From: a virus
Length of the DNA stretch: 44,081 nt
Reading direction: 5' to 3' (one strand)
Virus record (IMG/VR): IMGVR_UViG_3300029258_003339
Coordinates: 1 to 44,081 of that record
Position numbers and translations under genes: made by a program. Below, piece after piece: positions 36,310 to 44,081 of the stretch (positions are counted from its first letter, which is position 1; the number at the start of each line of letters is the position of its first letter). The notes beneath the pieces are model-generated. The model was not told the origin of the DNA. It searched no databases and saw nothing but the letters and a program-made list of their open reading frames with translations.

Positions 36310-38370
36310 ATGGCAACACCGGCAAATTTAGATGGTTTTTGGCCAAAATTTAATGATGCTTCTGCATATGTAGAAGTAGAATGTGATTTTGCAGGTAGTC
36401 TTGCACAAGACGTTATAAATTACTTTCTTCCAGGAATGTGTAGTGATGGTACAGGTGGTTTCTTACCTGATATAGATATAAAACATATGGATGCATTAAC
36501 AATTGTAAAGCTTTCGCTTTTAGAGTCTAGTGCTAATGAAAATAAATATTATGAACCTATATTTAATCATGAAACAGGTAAGGTAGATTTTAAAGCTATA
36601 GGTGATTATAGTGCTAATATTTCTGATGTTTATTATACGGTAGCATCATTTAATTATATAGAGGAATGTAATGGTGTTATGATAACAGGCAAAAAACCTT
36701 TGCCCGAAAGAAAAATTCTTGATTGGAAACCTATATGGGGTGATACTCCTGTAGAAAAAAGAGTTTATGATACAAGTGATATGAGTACAGGGTGTGATAG
36801 AGATGCTTTTTCTCAATACGCTACGATAGTTTACAATGATCCACATTTAACAAGAGGAACAGAAGGTTATGAAGATGGTCTTGAAAATTTATTTGAACAA
36901 GGAGCTACTCCAGGCGTGGAGTTAGGACCTTTTGATAATGTTATTGGTTATGCAAAATGGAGGTATATTCCAGAAAATCTTATAACTGAAAATACAGAGG
37001 TTAGGTATAACAGCAACGCATATATACCAGTTCAAATAGGTTTGGAAAGAGGTTCAGCTACAGGTCCTTATATAGGCCAAGCATTAGCCAAAAGACCTAA
37101 ATTTAAACAAACTTGGGATGATGCTAATTGTTGGGAAACTTTAACTAGTGATTTAGGGGGACTTGCACAGTGGGATGATGGTGTGGCTGTCACTATACCA
37201 GAAGAATTTAGATTTACATCACCCGGCGGAATTAAAGTAGATAAATTTTTAGGAATAGAAAAAGTTTATGTTAGGGGTAAGGATGTGGAATATAGAACAG
37301 TACCTACTAGTTATGCGACTGCCGTTAAAAAAGACTTAAGTTCTAGTGATATGCAGTTAGTTGTAACGGTTAGTTATCCTGATACAGTTATAGTTGAATT
37401 GGAAAGAGGTGTTCATTGGCAAGTTGCTTATAAAAATGTAGGTGAATGGAAAGAACCCCGAATAATATTTGCTGACAATAGTGAATATGGAAACCCTTTT
37501 GAATTTGGGAATGATTGTACATTTAAATTATCTAAAGTTTCTAATTATACTAATGATTGGGGATATCAAATTGATTCAGATACAAAAACTGTTTTACCAC
37601 TTACAAATAAAAGGGCTTTTATAGTAGAAGAAATTTGGGCAGTATTAAATTTAGAAACACCCTCTATAATTATTTATGATCCACATGGTGGTAGTGGTGG
37701 TCCTTGGGGAGATGTAGAATATAGGGCTAAGAAAATAGCTGAAGAATTTGATTATCAATTGGCCCCTATGGTGATAACTGATGTCCCCGCACCAATTGGT
37801 TATAATGGCCGATTAATAGATCAAACGATAGGTATACAAGATAATGATCCAACTACTGCACAGGATTTTGAAGAGACCGATCTTGGCAGGGCTATGGATG
37901 AAATGAATGGTGGTAGTGGTTTGAGTTTGAACTTATCTTTTTTAGATGAAGAACAGGTTGAAAATCTTTCGGGGGTTTTATTTGAATTTATGAATGGTCG
38001 AGATGGTCAAGAAAAAGTTTATACATGCGGGCCTGATTGTGAACCTGAATTGGGAGGTTTGGGACCTGATGGAGGTATAATAAATCAAATAAATTATTCA
38101 TATACAGATAGTCAATCATATACAATATCTGTGAATGAAGGCCCGAGATTAGTTGGGCAGATGGCACAAATTGCTACAGGTCCTTATTTTAAATCGTCAG
38201 AAGATGTGAGTAGATCGGGTGTCATAATTGATGATACAGGAAACCATATTCATTATAAAGTACGTTTGGATCAATATGGTGAGAGATTAGCGATAAATTG
38301 TTGTGATCAAATATTAAGAGCTGGTGATAGGGTGAGTTGCACAATTCATAATAATGCAATTGAGGCTTAG
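36310..38370 (+). CDS. Large tail-tip protein (distal tail or baseplate hub type)
   Basis: This 686-aa protein starts 12 nt after the giant gene, with AGGAGG overlapping its stop. It is mostly beta-structured, with no membrane segment. The last 120 residues (INQINYSYTDSQSYTISVNEGP, then VGQMAQIATGPYF and a short OB-like end DQYGERLAINCCDQILRAGD) look like the end of a tail hub or tail-associated protein. An insertion with a Gly-rich loop (DPHGGSGGPWGD) lies at about residue 458. Position directly after the tape measure is where distal tail and hub proteins are encoded. The exact subtype is not certain. Confidence 0.65.
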   Translation: MATPANLDGFWPKFNDASAYVEVECDFAGSLAQDVINYFLPGMCSDGTGGFLPDIDIKHMDALTIVKLSLLESSANENKYYEPIFNHETGKVDFKAIGDYSANISDVYYTVASFNYIEECNGVMITGKKPLPERKILDWKPIWGDTPVEKRVYDTSDMSTGCDRDAFSQYATIVYNDPHLTRGTEGYEDGLENLFEQGATPGVELGPFDNVIGYAKWRYIPENLITENTEVRYNSNAYIPVQIGLERGSATGPYIGQALAKRPKFKQTWDDANCWETLTSDLGGLAQWDDGVAVTIPEEFRFTSPGGIKVDKFLGIEKVYVRGKDVEYRTVPTSYATAVKKDLSSSDMQLVVTVSYPDTVIVELERGVHWQVAYKNVGEWKEPRIIFADNSEYGNPFEFGNDCTFKLSKVSNYTNDWGYQIDSDTKTVLPLTNKRAFIVEEIWAVLNLETPSIIIYDPHGGSGGPWGDVEYRAKKIAEEFDYQLAPMVITDVPAPIGYNGRLIDQTIGIQDNDPTTAQDFEETDLGRAMDEMNGGSGLSLNLSFLDEEQVENLSGVLFEFMNGRDGQEKVYTCGPDCEPELGGLGPDGGIINQINYSYTDSQSYTISVNEGPRLVGQMAQIATGPYFKSSEDVSRSGVIIDDTGNHIHYKVRLDQYGERLAINCCDQILRAGDRVSCTIHNNAIEA

Positions 38371-38379
38371 GGGGATTTT

Positions 38380-38967
38380 ATGTCTATACAGATGGTAAGA
38401 ATAAGAGCGGAGATAAGTGTGGGAAGTACTTTTACTTGTAGAACGCCTTTTATCCAACGTTTTAATGTTAATAAAAACAGAGGACGGCCGGCAACTTTTG
38501 ATGCATCACTTAAAGTTGCAAATTCAGAAGTTTCAGGTAATATATCTGGAGATAGTGTTACTATAAAGGCTGGTACAGATAGTTTTAGTGGTATACCTAC
38601 GATATTTACTGGTTTTATAAAACAAGCTAAGATAAGTCCTTGTATGGATGATCCTTCTTACGTTTTACTTAGTATAAGCGGTGTAGATCCTTTAGGTTAT
38701 TTAGAGGGAAAAAAATACACCAGAAGATGTAGAGCTTCTAAAGGAACATTTGTTACTATAGATGGTGTTCAAAGAAAGGGATTAAAAAGTGGAAAGTTTG
38801 CTTATAATAAACTATCTACAGTAGAGATTACATCAGGTGATATTGATAAAAAATCACAAATCACCGAGACTAGAGATATAACAGCACCTATGACTAAAAA
38901 AGCTGCATCTGAGGATATAAAAGTTGATGTAAAATTAGGTGTTTCTTCTAGTGATGCTGCTTCATAA
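38380..38967 (+). CDS. Tail hub-like beta-barrel protein
   Basis: This 195-aa protein has RFNVNKNRGRPATFDASLKV, then VTIKAGTDSFSGIPTIFTGF, IKQAKISPCMDD and a GVDPLGYLEGKKYTRR end of barrel. The order, a strand followed by a G...x-(I/F)FTG-x-I turn, is that of the first beta-barrel of tail hub (gp27/gpD-like) proteins. The usual second half of the hub is missing; the following residues (about 150-195) are low-complexity and charged. It may act together with the preceding 686-aa protein, which would then supply the remaining hub domains. The start has GGGGATTTT upstream. Confidence 0.6.
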   Translation: MSIQMVRIRAEISVGSTFTCRTPFIQRFNVNKNRGRPATFDASLKVANSEVSGNISGDSVTIKAGTDSFSGIPTIFTGFIKQAKISPCMDDPSYVLLSISGVDPLGYLEGKKYTRRCRASKGTFVTIDGVQRKGLKSGKFAYNKLSTVEITSGDIDKKSQITETRDITAPMTKKAASEDIKVDVKLGVSSSDAAS

Positions 38968-38981
38968 TGGAGGAATAATAT

Positions 38982-39380
38982 ATGGCTTTAAATATAACTT
39001 CTACCAATGTTTATTTATTACCAGGTATGTCAATAAAAATTTTGGCAGAGTTGGATGCGTTTTCCAGTGTTGGAGAGTTCGCTTTTATGGATGAGTTGAT
39101 TATTGGTGATGAAACAAAAGATTTATCTCTCACCAATGGTTTCTATCTTGAAAATGAAGAGGTAGGAACTATAACGGCGGTAGAAAATGAACCAGCAGTA
39201 ATTTATACACATAAAAAACCAGAAAAAAATTCAATATGGTTTGTTGCTAGAATAGGAGCTGGCACACGCAGGGGTGTTTGTAATGTTATGTCAGTGCCGA
39301 TACATGATCATTCATCTATCGTACAAGGTGGTCCTGCATACGGTACTTATTTTAGTGATGATGAGGCAGATGAAGAATAG
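38982..39380 (+). CDS. Tail-tip protein with HDHSS...GGPAYGTYF signature, 132 aa
   Basis: A GGAGG site lies 8-13 nt before the ATG. The protein has two beta-rich halves and ends with VPIHDHSSIVQGGPAYGTYF followed by an acidic tail. The HDHSSxxxGGPAYGTY pattern is strongly reminiscent of a short conserved segment in tail proteins of several unrelated phages, but I cannot name the family. The two His residues and the Asp could bind metal. Its neighbours are the hub-like protein and small Cys-containing tail proteins, so a tail-tip or baseplate role is likely. Confidence 0.6.
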   Translation: MALNITSTNVYLLPGMSIKILAELDAFSSVGEFAFMDELIIGDETKDLSLTNGFYLENEEVGTITAVENEPAVIYTHKKPEKNSIWFVARIGAGTRRGVCNVMSVPIHDHSSIVQGGPAYGTYFSDDEADEE

Positions 39381-39391
39381 GAGGGATTTTT

Positions 39392-40009
39392 ATGGCTGAT
39401 GATTGTTGTTATTTAGTAGGGAATTTTGATGTTAATATAGCTGGTTGTATAATTTCTATAAATACGAGCAGCAAAGCTCAGTTTTCACAGTTATGTAGTG
39501 ACAATTCAGTCGTAATGGGCCCTGTTGTAGGTACTTTGTCTATGACAGCATATGCTGATGATAAAATATATAAAGGATGCCCAGCCGGCGCTGGTGTTTC
39601 TATACCTTGGGTTGTAAAATATGATTGTGATAATGATATATTATATTATATTTTTGCCGGCGAAGGTGATTCTTACGTGGTTGGTGATGCAAGTGGTTAT
39701 GCAAGTAGACATATTACTTCTCCAGCGAGTTATTTAAATGTTAGTGCAAATGCTGGTTCGGGCCCTGCTACATTATATTCTAAATCATGCAGAAGAGAAG
39801 GTTATGGTTTGACTTATAATGGGGGCCCTATATCATTTTCTACTAGTTCAGAAGGAGAAGTAACATATAATGCTAGTAGTATAGTTGGAGGTTTAGGGGC
39901 TGTAGATAATACATTATATTTACAATCATTTAGCCTTGAGTTAACTCCAGGAAGTGTCCCTATAGCTTCATATAGTTATGTTTTTAGAGTAGGGAATTAT
40001 ACTTGTTAA
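39392..40009 (+). CDS. Cysteine-containing tail protein, 205 aa
   Basis: Start after AGGAGGG. The protein has many Ser, Gly and Tyr residues, alternates hydrophobic residues as in beta sandwiches, and has cysteines near residues 5-6, 19, 35, 64, 80, 131 and at the C-terminus. No membrane segment. It is not recognised as a named family. It resembles, in composition and in having a short N-terminal strand with a Cys, the protein at 40857-41504, but no clear repeat alignment is visible. Likely a small tail-tip component, inferred from context. Confidence 0.6.
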   Translation: MADDCCYLVGNFDVNIAGCIISINTSSKAQFSQLCSDNSVVMGPVVGTLSMTAYADDKIYKGCPAGAGVSIPWVVKYDCDNDILYYIFAGEGDSYVVGDASGYASRHITSPASYLNVSANAGSGPATLYSKSCRREGYGLTYNGGPISFSTSSEGEVTYNASSIVGGLGAVDNTLYLQSFSLELTPGSVPIASYSYVFRVGNYTC

Positions 40010-40022
40010 AAGGAGGAGGTAA

Positions 40023-40325
40023 ATGGCAACACCTTACAGAAGTCAACAATATAGATTAAGGGCAAGCACTCCTATGCCAGTTAGAACAGGAGACAAGGAT
40101 TTTGTATGGCATACTTTTATGGCTGAAGTAAATGATATAGAAATTTATGATTGTTATACAGATAGATTACCTGGTAGTGAAGAATTTAGAGGGCAGGGCG
40201 GAGAAAAAGGATATATTTCGGCACAATTTACAAGGGTAGGGGCTTCCACTGGAGATGTATTTCAAGGCAGAATTGTATATAGCCCTTCGTTTATAGAAGA
40301 GGATGAATTAGGTTTTAATTATTAG
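40023..40325 (+). CDS. Small tail protein, 100 aa, function unknown
   Basis: A GGAGGAGG site lies just before the ATG. The protein has a beta-rich sequence (FVWHTFMAEVNDIEIYDC, YISAQFTRVG, FQGRIVYSP) and no membrane segment. Not recognised. It is one of a run of short genes separated by 8-15 nt, each with a strong ribosome site, which suggests structural proteins needed in similar amounts at the tail tip. Confidence 0.65.
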   Translation: MATPYRSQQYRLRASTPMPVRTGDKDFVWHTFMAEVNDIEIYDCYTDRLPGSEEFRGQGGEKGYISAQFTRVGASTGDVFQGRIVYSPSFIEEDELGFNY

Positions 40326-40333
40326 GAGGAAAA

Positions 40334-40597
40334 ATGGGTGCTTATTCAAGTTATACGGGATTTATAGAATGTACATCATTAAATTTAAATTATGATGTTA
40401 TGGGTAAAGTTGCCATAAGTTATACTGTTGTTCATGGTGTTAAAGCTATAACTCCTTATCCTGCTTATATGAATGAGGGTGAAATAACTGTAGGTCGTCA
40501 AACATTCAAGGGCTATGTAGCTAACGCTACTATGAATCAAATACCAAAAACTAAATGGTTTGAAACACATGTTACATTTATAGGTGTAACTAATTAA
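40334..40597 (+). CDS. Small tail protein, 87 aa, function unknown
   Basis: The ATG has AGGAGGAAAA directly upstream, overlapping the previous stop. The protein alternates strands (FIECTSLNLNYDVMGKVAI, VGRQTFKGYVANATMN) and has no membrane segment. It shows a pattern seen in small baseplate or tube-initiation proteins, with two strands followed by a G..F.GYV turn. The identity is not certain. Co-directional and tightly linked to its neighbours. Confidence 0.6.
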   Translation: MGAYSSYTGFIECTSLNLNYDVMGKVAISYTVVHGVKAITPYPAYMNEGEITVGRQTFKGYVANATMNQIPKTKWFETHVTFIGVTN

Positions 40598-40609
40598 AGG
40601 GGGCAGGAT

Positions 40610-40807
40610 ATGGCTTGTAGAGGATGTGGTAAAAGGCAGGTTTCCAAGAAGATAACAAAAACTGATATAATGGGCGGATATAAATATTTAACGGATAGGC
40701 AAATTAAAGCCCGTTTAGAAGTTTATAAGAGGAGATATTGTTCTGATTGTGATAAGAGATACGAATGTGATTACGAGATGTATGTGAAATGTAAGAAAAA
40801 TAAATAA
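40610..40807 (+). CDS. Small zinc-ribbon protein, 65 aa
   Basis: MACRGCGKRQ gives CxxC at residues 3-6, and YCSDCDKRYEC gives a second CxxC at about 44-47 with a further Cys at 53 and 60. Four of these probably form a zinc ribbon. The middle is basic and helical (YLTDRQIKARLEVYKRRY). The gene follows GGGGGCAGG. A zinc ribbon among tail genes can be a structural knuckle rather than a DNA-binding protein; the sequence does not decide this. Confidence 0.7.
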   Translation: MACRGCGKRQVSKKITKTDIMGGYKYLTDRQIKARLEVYKRRYCSDCDKRYECDYEMYVKCKKNK

Positions 40808-40856
40808 ACTAACTTTCTAAGATATAGAATATTGTTGTTTAAAGGAGGGATTTAAA

Positions 40857-41504
40857 ATGGCGATTATCATAGGTTTTGGAACATTAGTTGGAGGAATTTT
40901 TTCCGGCGCTTGTGCAACTAATGTGAGTTGGGGTTATAATCCTAATTTACAAAGATTATATTGTTTAGGAAGTATGACGCCTTGGATGACTATTGAAAAG
41001 CCTACTGAAACTATAAATGTTACTGTTTATCAGGAAGGAGTTGCCGCCCAATCTGTTGCTGCAAGTACAAGTTGTACTGATATTACAGCTGTGAGTGCTA
41101 GTGTCTCACCTTCTTTTTGTGGTACGGGAGTAGATGGTGTGAGCGGTGATTGGTATATTGTTTCTTATAGTTATAACAAAGGAGATCCAAATATACCTGG
41201 TCAAGAAACTTGGGGTTTACAACGTTGGGTTGAAGGTTCAGATCCTGTTACATCATCTGCTCCAGATTATGTAATTAGGAATGCTGCTGAAGGTCAATCT
41301 ACTAGAAACCCAGGAGGCCCGACAGGGGTAACTTTTACAGGCGATATTGTGTCGGGGCATCAAGGAAGTGTGGCTGCCAATTCTGTGGGACAAGCGGATA
41401 CTATTTATTATGGAATGGTAACTAGTGTTGGTGGAGCTAATTTAGGTGGCGGAGAAATAGCTAATTCAAGTGTTTCTGTGCCTCACACACCTTTGTGGGT
41501 ATAA
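40857..41504 (+). CDS. Glycine/serine-rich tail protein, 215 aa
   Basis: A 49-nt gap with AAAGGAGGG precedes the ATG. The N-terminus (MAIIIGFGTLVGGIFSGACA) is hydrophobic and glycine-rich and could mimic a signal or membrane segment, but in a phage structural operon it is more likely a buried strand. The middle has a beta domain (SGDWYIVSYSYNKGDPNIPG, ETWGLQRWVEG). The C-terminal third is rich in Gly, Ser and Val and ends SVSVPHTPLWV. Not recognised as a known family. Its stop overlaps a possible downstream ATG, so it is coupled to the next gene. Confidence 0.65.
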   Translation: MAIIIGFGTLVGGIFSGACATNVSWGYNPNLQRLYCLGSMTPWMTIEKPTETINVTVYQEGVAAQSVAASTSCTDITAVSASVSPSFCGTGVDGVSGDWYIVSYSYNKGDPNIPGQETWGLQRWVEGSDPVTSSAPDYVIRNAAEGQSTRNPGGPTGVTFTGDIVSGHQGSVAANSVGQADTIYYGMVTSVGGANLGGGEIANSSVSVPHTPLWV

Positions 41505-41524
41505 TGAATTTTAAGGAGAAGGAT

Positions 41525-41947
41525 ATGTTTTTAGGCGAAAAATATAGATTAGAAATTAGATGGAAGAAAGTTGTTTACGAGAAAGAAGATTTTTGTAAAC
41601 TAGAAGGTTGTTATTTTTCAGGCCCGGCTTTAGCAAATGCGGAAATGATACAAAGTAATGATTATATTAATTTAGATTTTTGTGGACAATATTCTATAAT
41701 AACTACGAATGTTTATGTTGCTAAGTTTTCTTGGGGTCAGGTTATTTATAATGGAGATGGCACAGTAACATTGAAAGATGCTACTATGGCTCATGATAAA
41801 GATCTCCATAGAGTTCCAAAATTACGTGACAATGATTATATAGTTATAGATACAAAAGATCATGAAGCTGAGGTTCATTATTTAAATTTGGTTTATAAGT
41901 CTTATATTGTTGACTCTAATAGCGAATTGTATAATTTCAGAAAATAA
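41525..41947 (+). CDS. Hypothetical protein, 140 aa
   Basis: The ATG at 41525 is preferred over a GTG at 41495 and an ATG at 41504 because AAGGAG lies 6 nt before it. The protein is of mixed beta type (EKYRLEIRWKKVVYEKED, TVYVAKFSWGQ-like strands, HRVPKLRDNDYIVIDTKD) with three cysteines in the first 55 residues. No membrane segment. No family recognised. It sits between two tail genes and overlaps neither. Confidence 0.6.
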   Translation: MFLGEKYRLEIRWKKVVYEKEDFCKLEGCYFSGPALANAEMIQSNDYINLDFCGQYSIITTNVYVAKFSWGQVIYNGDGTVTLKDATMAHDKDLHRVPKLRDNDYIVIDTKDHEAEVHYLNLVYKSYIVDSNSELYNFRK

Positions 41948-41956
41948 GGGGAAATC

Positions 41957-42304
41957 ATGAGAGGTTGGAAAAGACATTGTGATATAGGAACACCACAAGA
42001 AGTTTGGGAATACATGTATGGAACAGATCATTATGGTAATCTTCCTAAACATTTACAGTATACACATGTTGGTCATTGTTGGATGCCGTGTGCTTATTCA
42101 ACTCAAGCAGATGAGTTGCGAACTAGACTTTTATTAGGTTTATCTGATTCAGATCCACTACCTACTAAAGTGGATCATACTGGTGCTGATGGTAAGATAT
42201 ATTATATGAGAACTAAGGGTAAAGGTCCTAGATGGGGCTATGAATGTACATTTGAAAATTGCCCTTATTATTTAACAAATGGAATAAGGTATTTTTATAT
42301 ATAA
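41957..42304 (+). CDS. Cys/His-rich hypothetical protein, 115 aa
   Basis: The ATG follows AAGGGGAAATC. His and Cys residues cluster: RHCD near residue 7, HVGHCWMPC at about 37-45, and CTFENC at about 96-101. The C-terminal pair CxxxxC and the preceding H..HC suggest a metal site or disulfides. Basic residues are spread through the rest. Not recognised. Likely a minor tail component by context. Confidence 0.6.
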   Translation: MRGWKRHCDIGTPQEVWEYMYGTDHYGNLPKHLQYTHVGHCWMPCAYSTQADELRTRLLLGLSDSDPLPTKVDHTGADGKIYYMRTKGKGPRWGYECTFENCPYYLTNGIRYFYI

Positions 42305-42322
42305 TTAAGGAGGAAAATTGAG

Positions 42323-43300
42323 ATGGCTATAAATGTTACTACCCAAGATTTAGAAAATTACCCAGGAACAACAAAAACGGTTACTTTGGATCAAGATGCT
42401 ATTATTCCTGTGGGTGAAGAAGGAGACGAGAAATATGTATTGAAATTTTCTACAAGTGCTTACAGCGATAATGATAATAACACATCAATTCAAACTTTAT
42501 ACATAACAGATTTTAAAACTGGTTGGTGTAAAAGTTCTGGTTTTGCTGGTAGCACGGGAAAATTTGATCTAGATGCAACGCATAATAAATTAAAAATTAA
42601 AATGGATGCTACAGTAAGTGGTTCTGATGGAAATGGTTATTACACAATAACTTTAGATTATAATCAAGATAGCACACCTATCTCTGGAGATTCTGTAGCA
42701 GCTGATATGGAAGAGAAAATAAGAGCATTGACTATGGAAACCGCAGATACAGGTTATGCTTTATCATATTTAAATGCATCTGTTTGGTTTCAAGATAATA
42801 AGTTTTATATAACATCTGGTAGCGTCGGTAATTATTATACAGGTGCATCAAGAAGTTCTGTAAGAGTAGCTCCTGCTGCTACCAATGACTGTTCAGCGGA
42901 GTTAGGATTTAATTTAAGTCTAGATTCTGAAACTATGGCATCAGTTGCTGTTAAAGAAGCTATTTTAGGTGCTAATTATACTGCTAATACAACACCACTT
43001 ACCATAGGTGCTGGAACTGGCGCAACAGCCGGTGATTGTTTTGTGATTACTGATGGAACCAATACTGATTATTTTACAGTATTATCAGGAACTACAGATA
43101 CTAGTTTAGTTGTGCCTACAAGTGGTAATAATGGTTATATAGGAATAACACATAATTATACAACTACTAGTGGTGCGGTATTACAGAAATTGAGAAGACA
43201 AGATCCAGATGCAGATCCAACAATGTGGTATACTAATATAGACGATATAACCAGATTTGGTATAAAGACTATGGTTAACCAAATCGATTATTCTAGTTAA
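42323..43300 (+). CDS. Fibre-like tail protein, 325 aa
   Basis: AAGGAGG lies 10-16 nt before the ATG. The middle region has GYYTITLDYNQD, then ADMEEKIRAL and FYITSGSVGN...SSVRVAP and CSAELGFN. This is a pattern found in repeat domains of phage fibres and flagellar hook proteins: a helix, a strand ending in Gly-Ser, then AELGF. The C-terminal third (about 215-290) is a Thr/Gly-rich beta domain. A homopolymer of such domains suits a tail fibre or a tail-tip knob. No catalytic motif is seen. Confidence 0.6.
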   Translation: MAINVTTQDLENYPGTTKTVTLDQDAIIPVGEEGDEKYVLKFSTSAYSDNDNNTSIQTLYITDFKTGWCKSSGFAGSTGKFDLDATHNKLKIKMDATVSGSDGNGYYTITLDYNQDSTPISGDSVAADMEEKIRALTMETADTGYALSYLNASVWFQDNKFYITSGSVGNYYTGASRSSVRVAPAATNDCSAELGFNLSLDSETMASVAVKEAILGANYTANTTPLTIGAGTGATAGDCFVITDGTNTDYFTVLSGTTDTSLVVPTSGNNGYIGITHNYTTTSGAVLQKLRRQDPDADPTMWYTNIDDITRFGIKTMVNQIDYSS

Positions 43301-43312
43301 TAAGGTATTTAA

Positions 43313-43807
43313 ATGGCACAGTTTTTAATAAGAAATTCACTTAATTCACAGAAAGTAGTTAAATGTGGTATAACTTTCGAACAGGTTACCCCTAAGAATT
43401 TAGAAGGGGAACCAATTTGGGTAGTCGAATTAGCCACAGATGAACCGCATAAAAATGGTGGGAGTATACCGCCTGTATTTATAAATCTAATCACTTTAGA
43501 TAATTTAGATGCAGAAATTAAACAGGCGGTAGAAACTATTTCAGAACAAATAAATTGGACACCATTGGAAAATGACGAAAGACCACCATTTGTTGATTCA
43601 GTTTCTCCAACTAGTTATGAAGTGGATATGACTGCGCATGTTGAAATAGTCATTAAAGATTTATTACCTTCAGCTGGAATAGATATCGATAGCATACAGA
43701 TGACCATAAATGATCTTGATGTTACAGATGAGTTAGAAATAACAGGTGACCCTTATGAGTATACTTTAAAGTGGCTGCCTTTCATGAAGGTTTATGAAGA
43801 AGAATAG
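43313..43807 (+). CDS. Ig-like domain tail protein, 164 aa
   Basis: The N-terminal part (about 1-80) has a beta-rich domain ending in an acidic helix (LDAEIKQAVETISEQ). From about residue 93 the sequence PPFVDSVSPTSYEVDMTAHV, EIVIKDLLPSAGIDIDSI resembles a bacterial Ig-like domain. The domain ends early at WLPFMKVYEEE where more strands are usual, so the fold could be shortened. The ATG is at 43313, 12 nt after the previous stop. Ribosome site is weak (AATAAGG). A fibre or attachment accessory is likely. Confidence 0.6.
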   Translation: MAQFLIRNSLNSQKVVKCGITFEQVTPKNLEGEPIWVVELATDEPHKNGGSIPPVFINLITLDNLDAEIKQAVETISEQINWTPLENDERPPFVDSVSPTSYEVDMTAHVEIVIKDLLPSAGIDIDSIQMTINDLDVTDELEITGDPYEYTLKWLPFMKVYEEE

Positions 43808-43817
43808 GGGGAAGAAA

Positions 43818-44081
43818 ATGCCTTATAAAATTTCAGGATATAAAACCGATACTGCTAGGATTATTATTTTGAAAGAATCAGACTGGTCAATTGAGTCCAA
43901 CACAGTAGAAGCTGGCTCCGGAGATTATGAAATAGAAGAGCTTGAAAGCGGCAATAAAACAGTAATTGGTAGGAACAGCGATGGAATGATAAGAGGTTAC
44001 GGAAATGTATCAGCTGCATATTATCCGCCTTTATCAGGAAATAGAGGTATATGGGGTGGCGGTTATGCGTCTGATGAAACT
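43818..44081 (+). CDS. N-terminal part of a tail protein (3' end outside window)
   Basis: The ATG at 43818 follows AGGGGGAAGAAA. The 88 visible residues include KTDTARIIILKESDWSIES, GSGDYEIEELES and RGYGNVSAAYYPP. A short beta domain of this type, starting with ARI(I/V)(I/V)LxExDW and with G-x-Y-x-I and YG-x-V turns, often forms an N-terminal or linker module of phage tail proteins. The reading frame stays open to the window end. The full length is unknown. Confidence 0.7.
   Translation, partial: MPYKISGYKTDTARIIILKESDWSIESNTVEAGSGDYEIEELESGNKTVIGRNSDGMIRGYGNVSAAYYPPLSGNRGIWGGGYASDET

Noticed and set aside
40808-40856. Promoter or small RNA in the 49-nt gap
   Set aside because: No convincing hairpin or promoter pair; only a strong ribosome site is seen.
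41495-41524. GTG at 41495 or ATG at 41504 as start of the 140-aa protein
   Set aside because: AAGGAG at 41513-41518 is correctly placed only for the ATG at 41525.

Overview
This window is a late structural module of a tailed bacteriophage. All genes are on the + strand, packed with little or no space between them, most with strong Shine-Dalgarno sites of the GGAGG type. The DNA is clearly AT-rich. The content points to a large, long-tailed phage of a low-GC bacterium, possibly a member of the Bacillota; the host assignment is an inference. Nothing in the window looks like host DNA, and I see no tRNA, CRISPR array or insertion sequence.

Region 1 (1-4472) carries surface-type structural proteins: a protein cut by the window edge, a 147-aa protein and a 746-aa protein with PKD-like and jelly-roll-like domains. 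Two closely related free-standing GIY-YIG homing endonucleases sit at gene junctions here. Region 2 (4474-7602) has four genes in the place and order expected for head-tail connector and tail-completion proteins. Region 3 (7603-9421) is a separate cassette for a probable major tail tube protein, with a 157-nt leader and a perfect 12-bp rho-independent terminator. Region 4 (9439-11502) has a small helical protein and two paralogous proteins that look like tail assembly chaperones.

Region 5 (11557-36297) is the centre of interest: one uninterrupted gene for about 8,246 residues, more than half of the window. It is a tail tape measure protein, shown by a TP901-type core at about residues 4010-4370, glycine-rich GEYV modules near the C-terminus and its place after the chaperones. 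Its N-terminal half carries the hallmarks of both catalytic halves of a multisubunit-type RNA polymerase. A beta-like half has FEDQIIIS at 1395 and KFVTRYGTKG at 1510, with the two catalytic lysines at the same spacing as in bacterial beta. A beta'-like half has an HELGVPKHLA motif, RYPFTGVSSIQ and the catalytic DYDGD at 2458-2462. Further along are a RecB/Cas4-like PD-(D/E)XK nuclease (about 3340-3470) and a HELVH zinc metallopeptidase (about 6750). The simplest reading is that the phage carries its RNA polymerase inside the tail, fused to the tape measure, and ejects it with the genome to transcribe early genes. Virion RNA polymerases are known from crAss-like phages and N4; fusion to a siphovirus-type tape measure together with a nuclease and a peptidase is, to my knowledge, not a standard described arrangement.

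Region 6 (36310-44081) holds tail-tip, hub and fibre genes: a 686-aa tail protein, a hub-like beta-barrel protein, a protein with an HDHSS...GGPAYGTY signature, several small Cys-containing proteins and Ig/fibre-type proteins. The last gene runs off the window. All 26 genes with a visible stop end in TAA (20) or TAG (6), none in TGA.
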